A program made the position numbers and the translations under genes. From Cavia porcellus (taxonomy: Eukaryota > Chordata > Mammalia > Rodentia > Caviidae): DNA of 64,000 bases. Below, one piece after another: positions 56,817 to 64,000 of this stretch (within the stretch, counting starts at the first letter, position 1; every line of letters starts with the position of its first letter). The notes below the pieces were generated by a model that was not told the DNA's origin, searched no databases, and worked only from the letters and a program-made list of their open reading frames with translations. Location: positions 1,861,173 through 1,925,172 of the forward strand of contig NW_026947502.1 of assembly GCF_034190915.1 (NCBI RefSeq), read 5' to 3'.

Positions 56817-56874
56817 ACAGCATCTCCTCTGATGACACAGCATCTCCTCTGAAGCACCACATCTCCTCCGGCCT
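56817..56874 (+). repeat. 20-bp tandem repeat, three units
   Basis: ACAGCATCTCCTCTGATGAC, ACAGCATCTCCTCTGAAGCA and a third unit CCACATCTCCTCCGG follow one another with a 20-bp period. Confidence 0.8.
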
Positions 56875-57139
56875 CTGCAGGGTGGCTCCGGGCGGTCTGA
56901 GTGAATGACTGTGGGACCAGGCTCCCCAGGAGGTGTACCACAGAAGCTGGCTGAGGGCACCCAGGGCTGTGGAATGCTCTGGCCTGGGCCAGCAGGCTGG
57001 ACTTTGAGGCTTCTCTCCGTCCTCTCTCACACCTTGACTTCCTGCCCACCCTCTGCATGTTCTGGCCTCTCGCCCACCCTGCTGCCCTGCCCACCAGCCT
57101 GCCAGCCCCTGGCTAGCCCTGCCCCTCTCCTGCCCCGCC

Positions 57140-57605
57140 CGCAGGGACCTCCTTTTGCTAAACCACTTAATCCGGTGATATATTTCCTCTGGCAGGCCCA
57201 GCCTATCGATTCTGACTCTCAAGGATTTGATTACAGTGTTTTCTAACAAAGCCAAAAGCAGATTTCCATGAGAGGCCTATAGTTAAGTAATTATGATGCT
57301 TTGGTGCTGTGTGCCAAGGCGCAGGGATGTCGGGGGTAGGGATGTCAGGAGAAGAGGTCAGAAAATTAAATTAGAGAGCGGGAAGGTGGGCATTAGCAAG
57401 AGAGGCTGGGTGGCTGGCAGGGGATCCCAGCAGGCTCGAGTACGTGAGAAAGGGGAGCTGTAAAAATGAACCATTTCACGCTTAATCACGAGTTCCCATC
57501 AGCTACTTAAGGAATGATGTTGCCAACTGAACTCGGACAATTAGCGTGATTAAACATTCATGCTGCCTGCGGTCCATTTCCTGCCAGGGGATATCTTTGG
57601 AATCA
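57140..57605. promoter_or_regulatory. Candidate conserved enhancer-like region
   Basis: Sharp change from CCTGCC-rich sequence to a non-repetitive, balanced segment packed with homeodomain-type cores. These are CCACTTAATCCGG, GATTTGATTACAGTG, TTAAGTAATTATGATGC, GCTTAATCACGAG and CAATTAGCGTGATTAAACATTCATGC. A GCAGATTTCCATGAG site is also present. No repeat consensus fits. This is the strongest enhancer-like candidate in the window, but conservation is an inference. Confidence 0.4.
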
Positions 57606-57917
57606 GAAGTGATTCTTCTTGGAGGTGATTTCAAGAGCGGCTTGTGGAGAGAGGGTTTCCTGTAGGGCTGGAGCTCGGGGGTCCACGGGGGTCCTGCATG
57701 GAGGCAGGACCTGTAAAGAGAGCGTGGCAGGAGCTGGGCCCTTACCTAGGTGCCATGGGGACAGGTTAGTGACCCATTGCCATAGTTGTCGATTCCACGC
57801 CACTTGATCGATTCTCCCCTCCTCTCAGTCCCCTTGTGAGAGGACCTTCATGATCACCTTGATTTCACTGGGCTTCAGCTTTTCCACATCCGGTAAGTAC
57901 TTAACCCTGATTGCTGT

Positions 57918-58055
57918 TGTCAGGACCAGCATCTGTACTTTTCAAATGGGGAAACTGAGGTCCAGAGAGGGAGAGTGACTTGGCCACGTCACATATGTGG
58001 GAGGTGGCCTTGCTGTGATCCGAACTCAGGGCTCCTGCTCATGTGTTCCCTCTAG
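57918..58055 (-). repeat. MIR SINE, antisense
   Basis: The + strand reads TTTTCAAATGGGGAAACTGAGGTCCAGAGAGGGAGAGTGACTTGGCCACGTCACATATGTGGGAGGTGG...GATCCGAACTCAGGGCTC. This is a well-preserved antisense MIR core. Confidence 0.85.
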
Positions 58056-58446
58056 TTTTTCAGGTGTGGGTGGGGAGCACAGGTGTTCCCAGACTGGTGG
58101 AACTCACCAGAGGAGAGGCAGCAGGCTTCCGAGTAGGGTGGCAGTGGCTGCTGAATTTGGGGGCAGGGGAGAAGCACCCTGGGGTCTAGGGCCCTGCAGG
58201 TGCCCTTGGGTGCTCAAGAATGACACTCAGTGATGCCCGCCAGGTCCAGGTGGTGGGGGTTTTGTCGGTGTTAGGGCAGGGGCCGCAGTGGGCACCCCGA
58301 GCTGCCTGCTGGCTACAGAGGACAGGACAACTGGGGTGCGGGGGGCTCCTGTTGAAGTGCTGGCTTTGGCCATGGCCCTGCAGATGGCCACTCTCAGAAG
58401 GGGGATGCCCTGCTGTACAGTCACCTGGAGCCAAAGGTTGCTTCTA

Positions 58447-58580
58447 TCTGCCAGGAGTTGTAGGGAGCACATGTGTGTGAGCTGGTGTGAGCCAGTGTGC
58501 GTCTGTGTGCAGGTGTTGAATGTGTGAGGGTATATGTGTGTGAGTGTGCCCGTGGATGAGCATGTGACTGTGTAAGAGTG
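58447..58580 (+). repeat. GT-rich imperfect simple repeat
   Basis: Runs of TGTGTG, GTGTGAG and GTGTGC units interrupted throughout; low complexity. Confidence 0.65.
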
Positions 58581-59528
58581 CAAGCAGACGTACTCCAGTG
58601 GGGCTGGGGGTGGCAGTGGCTCAGCCCCCAGAAGATGTGACCGGCAATCCCGCCAGGACTGGCCTCGGTGCTCGGAGGCAGCTGGGAGAGAATGAATGAA
58701 AACAGGTGCTGGGAGGGTAAAGGAGCCACTTGGCTGGCCAGCGGTGCAGGACATGCAGTGAGGGCAGACGGGAGCTGCCCCATGCAGGTCAGGCTGGACC
58801 TGGAGGGAAGAGGGCCGCTGCCAGGCAGGCCGGGCTCTGCGCAGTGGCTGTGTCCCTGCTCGAGGAACCAGAGGTGCAAACGTGGTCACTGTCCTGGCCA
58901 CAGCCTGTTCTCTGCAGCCCTCGGGGCATCAGCACAGCCGGGCCAGCACCGTCCTTCTGGCGGGAAGAGTGCTCATGTCCCCTGCCCTCCCCAGGCTCAG
59001 GGCAGCCCTGGGATCTGAAGTGCGAATTCACTGGCTCCCTGCGCCTGCTTGTGGGAGCGGCCATGTCTCGGGTTAAATTTGCAGGATTCAGCACTTGCTC
59101 TGATGCCCGGTTTCCTCCCTCCACTAAGTGGGGCCGATCAAATTAAGCTCTGTCAACACTGTGGTCTGAGAGGCCTGGGAGCAGAGCTGGCACCCCAGAC
59201 TCCGGTGTCTCCCTCCGCAGCAGAGTGCCATCCAGGAAACCAATGTCCCCAGCTCTCCAGAGGCCGAATCCACACAGGAGGGCAAATGGGAGGCTGGCAG
59301 CCTTTCTGTGGAGTTGGATGCTAAAGATCAGAGTTTGGAAGTTTGATCCCCTCAGGGTCTCTGGCGCTGGCCCCTAGACTGCACCTTGGGAGATGTCATG
59401 GGAGGGGCAGGGCGGGGAGGAGGCTCATGGCCAGGCCCAGGAGGCCCTGTCCAGGAGGACAGGAGAGAGGCAGAAAGACAGAAAGACCAGCTGGCATTGG
59501 CCCTGTGCAGGGTTAGAGAAAGGAAAAG
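58581..59528. other. GC-rich intron, nothing recognised
   Basis: Overlapping chance frames on both strands (up to 224 codons on the minus strand, 58227-58901). No domain, repeat or RNA recognised. Confidence 0.45.
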
Positions 59529-59531
59529 GAA

Positions 59532-59694
59532 GCCAGGCATGATGGCTCATGCCTGTAATCCCAGCACTCGGGAGGCTGAGGCAGGAGGATCATTGTGAGT
59601 TTGAGACCAGCCTGGGCTATAAAGTGAGCTCAAGGCCAGCCTGAACTGCATAGCAAGACCCTGTCTCAAAAAGACAAAAAAAAAAAAAAAAAAA
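59532..59694 (+). repeat. B1-type 7SL SINE, full length with A-tail
   Basis: It begins GCCAGGCATGATGGCTCATGCCTGTAATCCCAGC and contains a 7SL A box and a B box (GTTTGAGACC). It carries the internal duplication (AGACCAGCCTGGGCTA ... AAGGCCAGCCTGAACT), then CCTGTCTCAAAAAGAC and a 19-nt A-run. Flanks AAAAGGA(A/G)G suggest a short target duplication. It is the best preserved SINE of its class here. Confidence 0.92.
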
Positions 59695-59699
59695 GGAGG

Positions 59700-61335
59700 C
59701 AGGTAGTCAGGGATCATACAGCCCGAGGAGGGAGGAAGGGGGGTACCTGACATGCACAGGGCCAGGAAGGGAGGGGATTGGGGAGACTTAGGCCAGACAA
59801 AATTCATCAAGGGGGCAGGAGAAGGGATGCACTGAACCATGCACCTCAGTGCCCAGTGTGGGCCACACATGCAGTCATGTGGTGACAGCGACATGCTCAG
59901 GCATGTAGACCTTCAGCGGTGCTGCTGCTGCGGAGGCGCATGGACCCTTCATCATGGGAGGTGGCTCACGTACTGTTACCTGCTCCGCAGAGCTCCCCAA
60001 ATCCCAACATCAGCAGGAGGAGCCACGTGCCGGCCCTAGACCTCCACTGCCTGGACCCTGGGGAGGACTGGGAGGAGTGGGGAGGGGACCGCCCAATTCC
60101 GGGGTGCTAAGTAAGCCAGGGCAGCATCGAGATCTCCTGCACATGTTGACATAGAGTCCATCCCAAAGGACAAATGTCCACACCCCACAGTGTGCCCCCA
60201 AACTACGTGACAGGGACACAGAGCCTAACAAGGGACAACCAGATGGAAGGGTAGCGAGAAGCATGCTGGGACTTGGATCTGATGCACTCAGGGTTAGACA
60301 AGGCACCAGGTCCTGCGGGAGGCCTGGGTGATGGCAGAGGGGACAGCACCACCTGAGAGCAAGGAGCAGAGGCAGCTGGGATGGGGTCGGCAGGCACGGT
60401 GCTGTCCTTGGAGACTGTAGGGTCCAGGTGGGGACTCCAGCGTGTTCGCTAGGTGGCAGGAGGGATTTCCTGGCCTGTGGCATGCCATGACAAGCTGTGA
60501 CAAACAGGCTTCCAGCCGTGTGGTGGCCACGGGGAGCCTTCCACGGTGGCTGTCACCACCCTACTTGCCAGGCCCTCTTCCCTCATTCTGTGCTGAGCCT
60601 GTGGGTGTCTGTGTTTTGCTCTGAAGCCACGGTAAATATTTTCATTAGCAGGTCTGCCGGAGTCTCTCCCCCGGCTCCTGCCATCTGGTCGCCGTGTCTG
60701 GGAAGGGAAGGCTTGGGGACCCTCCTCGGCGTTAGCAGGTGCTCTGCTACCCGGGCTCTTCAGCCTGTGCTTGCAGCCTTTAGAGAGCAGGTGGCTGCAA
60801 AGGCTGCTGAGAAGGCAGCATGGGACAAGGAGCCCGGGCGAGTCGACTGGTTTGGTGGCAGAATGGGACGAGGATGCACTGGCCCTCTGGGACGAAGGTG
60901 TGGACAGGCCTGCCACAGGCAGCCCAGGCAGAGTTCCCGGGGCTCCCGGAGACCCGCAGCAGTCCGCTGCCTCACACTCAGCCTCGGCTCCCCTGAAGCA
61001 CTGCGAGGCATTGCAGGAGCATCACTTGCCGTGGACAGAGCCTGGCCCCTTTCCCCGGGCCACAAGGCTTCAGTACCCAAGAGGCTACCCACTGGGTCCC
61101 CCGAAAGGAAGGAGTGCCCGCCCAGGGCAGAGGGCCGTGGTATGCCATGTGCCTTGAGGGTCTGACAGTGCCCGAACTGTGAAACACAGCTCTGCATGTA
61201 GCCAAAGTCAGTGTGTGAGACTCGCCTGCCACTGGGGGTCACACTGGACTCCCGAGCTTGAGGACAGAAAGCCAAGTGCGCTGACTGGAGAACGGAGCAC
61301 CCAGGAGCCCATCAGCTCCAGCCACAGTCGGATTT
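59700..61335. other. GC-rich intron, nothing recognised
   Basis: Includes a 222-codon plus-strand open frame (60497-61165) and long minus-strand frames, all without recognisable domains. Regarded as composition effects. Confidence 0.45.
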
Positions 61336-61337
61336 GT

Positions 61338-61640
61338 TTTAGTCCTTTTTTTGTTGCTGTAACAAAATGTCTTGGACAGGCTGCTTTCTAAAAACAGCAA
61401 CTTGCTCTCCTGGGAACCAGCCTGGGTCTGGAGTAACTGCACTGTGTGTCTGTGTCTCTGTCTCCTGTGGCCAGACACCCCCCAGCTCTGCCTCCCCAGT
61501 TTCAGTCAGCACAGGGTTGGGCTTCTAGTGCGAGAGACCCCAGGGCTCCCTCAAGCTCCTCCAAACCCTAGTCCTGGCTCGAATCATCTTTCTGCCTCTG
61601 CCACCCTAGATCGACGTGGGACCCTCCCGTGGCCTTGGCT
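61338..61640 (-). repeat. Probable MaLR-type LTR fragment, antisense
   Basis: TTAGTCCTTTTTTTGTTGCTGTAACAAAATGTCTTGGACAGGCTGC matches the antisense LTR terminus. The rest is diverged and its end uncertain. Confidence 0.5.
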
Positions 61641-62064
61641 TCCGTGGCCTGGCTGGGCCACGTGGGTGCTGCTGGAGCTGATGCTCAGTGTGGCTGGTGG
61701 TGGACAGTCACCAGCAGCACACATGATAGGGCAGGTCACCATGCCACTAGGGTGAGTGGCTGCTGGACAGGCCAGGCAGCCTGGGTCTGCCACGGAGGAG
61801 AGGCCTCTGCCTCTGCCCGGAGAGTGCATTCTAGGTCTCTCCACAAGCAGGAGGCAGGGAGGCGCCTTTCCTGTCTCCAGAGCTGCCCTCTCCCCTGTGC
61901 TGGCAGTGCTGGAAGGCGTCACAGGCTTCAGGCCCACGGGGCAGCTCCGCCTTTGGGCACCTGATGGGCTCTCTGACGCTCACGAGCCCTGGGAGCCCCT
62001 CCCTGCTCTTCTGTTCCACTTCAGGTCATGGAAACGACACTGGAGGAGCTTCCTCTGTGGGAGT

Positions 62065-62160
62065 CATGAAAATTAATTCAGACTCGGTAATAAAGTTATA
62101 CAGGGCTGAGATGAAATAATCGTAACGAGCTTCTTTTAATAAAACTCACCAGTGGGACTC
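62065..62160. promoter_or_regulatory. Candidate conserved non-coding element
   Basis: AAAATTAATTCAGACTCGGTAATAAAGTTATAC and GAAATAATCGTAACGAGC are AT-core motifs in otherwise GC-rich unique intron, with no repeat signature. Confidence 0.25.
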
Positions 62161-62880
62161 TGTGCTGATGGCCCCCGTGGGGCTGAGCCTCCTTTCTGCT
62201 CCCAGAGCCTCAGAGAGGCAGCCTGCTGCCGAGCAGGGCTGCTTGCCGTGTCCTGATTATGCTTCTGAGAAAACATATTTTAACTTAACGATCATCTTTA
62301 CAGCAGTATGCAGGCCCAGGAACTGTCTCCTGGTAGTTAACAAATTGAGGGGTGACCTTTTTCCAGATGCCTTCCTCTGGGCTGGGGCCCAGTGAGCGCT
62401 CTGTGAAGGTGCTGGTACCAGGATTTCAGACCCCGACCCTGACCCCCAGTCCCTGCAGGGCCTGGAAGTGGCTGTCAGCTAGAGGAACGGCTCTGGATCT
62501 TCTTTGACCAGTTCAGTGAGCATCACTCTCCCCTTCTTAAATCACTCAACTACAACTGCAGGACAGTTTTGAGAATTTAAGCTTCAAAGTTTCCAAGAAT
62601 GGGGAGAGCAGATCGTGCTCATCCACAGGGTTGATGGTTGGGGCGGTAGTGTGGTGCCTTGTCGAGCCCACCCAGCCACTGACCAGCCCTGTGCAGCCAG
62701 AGGAGACCCCGAGAGTTCAAGGTAGCTTACTGTACAGGGGTCATCAAGGAGGGGAAGAGAAAGAGCACTGGACTTGGGGCCCAAAGCCTGCCCAACACCA
62801 GAACATAAAAAATGTTTAGCAACATTTTCTTCTAGTACTTCTGTGGCTCCGTTCCAGTCATCCCAGACCACGGTTGCACT
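62161..62880. other. Intronic sequence, nothing recognised
   Basis: 62260-62350 is AT-rich and unique-looking. No coding similarity, repeat or RNA recognised. Confidence 0.4.
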
Positions 62881-62884
62881 ATAA

Positions 62885-63215
62885 GCGTTGCATTACTATG
62901 ACAGGGTACCCAAAGCAGCTAACTCTACAAAAGAAAGGGTTTGTTTAGTGCATTCTTTTGACAGTTCAAGGGCATCGTGCTGGCATGCGTTCGGCTCTCA
63001 GCACTGTCGTTGTGGATAGCTGTGGTGGGAGTCCACGCAGAGAAAGCAAGCGGTCATGTCTTGAACCAGTAGCAGAGATTCTTTTGAGAATGGCTAAGGT
63101 GAAGTCTTGACCTTTTTAATACTCCCCCAGGTTCATTCAAGGGATCACAAGAGGAAATGGGCCACACCCCAGTGACCTAACACCCTGCCCCTAGACCCCG
63201 CCTCCACCACTGTCG
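62885..63215 (-). repeat. MaLR-type LTR, antisense
   Basis: GCATTACTATGACAGGGTACCCAAAGCAGCTAACTCTACAAAAGAAAGGGTTTGTTTAGTGCATTC, then GATCACAAGAGGAAATGGGCCACACCCCAGTGACCTAACACC, are the antisense landmarks of a MaLR LTR in order. Confidence 0.65.
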
Positions 63216-63785
63216 TGTGCTTTAGTCACAGTGAACCCTTGGAGGACACAGCTCCCGTCAGCAGTGAGCCACCTGCCATTTGCTCTTGCCTACCGTGTGA
63301 GATCAGAACTCCATCTCTTTCTGCTGCATCTAACCAGTTGTCCTGACGTCATAGGAGCACGACTGGCTCCTCAGTAACCCTGTCTGCGTCTCCTCAGTGA
63401 GCCACTGTCATGAGGTGATCTGGGGTGCCCTTTAGTTAGTGTGTTTTTGCGTCCCGAGTGTGGCTGCCTAAATCTGTGTCTTCAGCCAATATGAACCGTT
63501 CTGCACCTACGTCTCAGTTTGCTTCTCACCGATTGCATGTGGCACTTTGTTTTTAAAACCCACCCATCCCTGTGGATGACACAAGTCTGCCCTCTGCAGA
63601 GCACTGCACAGGGTGCACCCGCCACACCTGCCTCTCCTCTTGCCCATTGGTAATACCCAGCCACCCCCGCAACCCTGCAGTAACAGTCTAGGAGCCTCCT
63701 TTTACACCTGTGCAAGCTTCCCACCTGCAGACCCAGTTCAGGGCAACAAAAAATGGCCTAGAGGACAAGGCTTGGTGTGAGGAAT
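63216..63785. other. Intronic sequence, nothing recognised
   Basis: Unique-looking mixed-composition intron with no coding signal. Confidence 0.4.
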
Positions 63786-63790
63786 GGATT

Positions 63791-63872
63791 AGGGGTGGGA
63801 GTGTAGCTCAGCGGTACTGCACATGCTTTGTATGTGTGAGACTGAGTTCAGTACCCAGCAGGAAAAGAGGAA
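63791..63872 (+). repeat. ID-like SINE, diverged
   Basis: AGGGGTGGGAGTGTAGCTCAGCGGTACTGCACATGC carries a good A box. The B box is weak (GAGTTCAGTACCC). It ends in a GGAAAAGAGGAAGG tail. Confidence 0.7.
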
Positions 63873-64000
63873 GGGAGGAGGGGGAGGGGCTGGCAGAGCC
63901 TGTAGATGTGTACAGCGTTAGCATATGGGGTGTAAGGACTCTTACAAGAGACCAAAGAAGAGGTGCCAGCTGCCCGCACACCCTCTGGCTGCTGTTGCCA

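Larger units (their letters stand above)
1..64000 (+). other. ADAMTS2: ADAMTS2 gene, internal part (two long introns flanking one exon)
   Basis: The whole window appears to lie inside one gene read on the + strand. The only coding block recognised is the propeptide exon at 19576-19735. The preceding prodomain sequence and the following exon (furin site and start of the metalloprotease domain) are not visible in any frame. About 19.6 kb upstream and 44.3 kb downstream are therefore intronic. ADAMTS2 is known to be a very large gene with long introns near its 5' end, which fits. The gene assignment rests on one exon but is specific. That no second, nested gene exists is an inference from finding no other spliced-looking coding block, CpG-rich promoter or structural RNA. 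Confidence 0.85.

Noticed and set aside
58227..58901. 224-codon minus-strand open frame
   Set aside because: Same pattern of stop-poor GC-rich and GT-rich DNA; it runs through a simple repeat and shows no domain.
60497..61165. 222-codon plus-strand open frame
   Set aside because: No domain similarity and low-complexity composition; overlapping frames on the opposite strand are equally open.
1..64000. CRISPR array, operon or prokaryotic mobile system
   Set aside because: No regularly spaced identical repeats with spacers and no prokaryotic gene organisation; the sequence is mammalian intron.

Overview
The window is mammalian nuclear DNA, most probably from a non-murid rodent. Evidence: it is almost entirely non-coding and built from placental interspersed repeats (L1, MaLR LTRs, MIR, L2, Tigger). 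Its youngest SINEs are rodent-type: ID-like tRNA-derived elements, B1-type 7SL elements with the internal B-box-region duplication, and one B1+ID dimer. Such dimers are known from several non-mouse rodent families. I cannot fix the species; a hystricomorph-like rodent would fit the ID consensus.

I found one protein-coding segment: a 160-nt exon at 19576-19735 on the + strand. It encodes the part of the ADAMTS2 propeptide (procollagen I N-proteinase) just upstream of the furin site. It has a pyrimidine-rich AG acceptor and a GTAAG donor. No other ADAMTS2 exon is visible, so 1-19575 reads as the end of one long intron (intron 2 by human numbering, from memory) and 19736-64000 as the start of the next. 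All other open frames look like chance GC-rich frames or repeat relics.

Layout. 0-5.2 kb: two MaLR-type solo LTRs, a degenerate ~74-bp minisatellite, an old L1 3'-end-like fragment and a Tigger fragment. 5.2-7.5 kb: a complete MaLR provirus with two LTRs, 5-bp target duplications and a tRNA-Leu primer site. 7.5-19.5 kb: GC-rich intron with one L1 ORF2 relic, ID and B1-like SINEs and an antisense LTR. 19.6 kb: the exon. 20-36 kb: GC-rich intron with scattered LTRs, MIR and L2, a TATA-containing tandem duplication near 29 kb, and candidate conserved elements. 36-46 kb: an AT-rich, LINE-dominated block with nested LTR and SINE insertions and a (TG)n tract. 46-64 kb: mixed intron with several antisense LTRs, three pogo/Tigger fragments, a 226-bp hAT-like MITE with an 8-bp target duplication, a B1-ID dimer, a full B1-like SINE and candidate enhancer-like AT-rich islands.

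No rRNA, functional tRNA, CRISPR, CpG-island promoter or processed pseudogene was recognised. Repeat family names come from sequence memory, not a database search. Boundaries are approximate unless target duplications are given.
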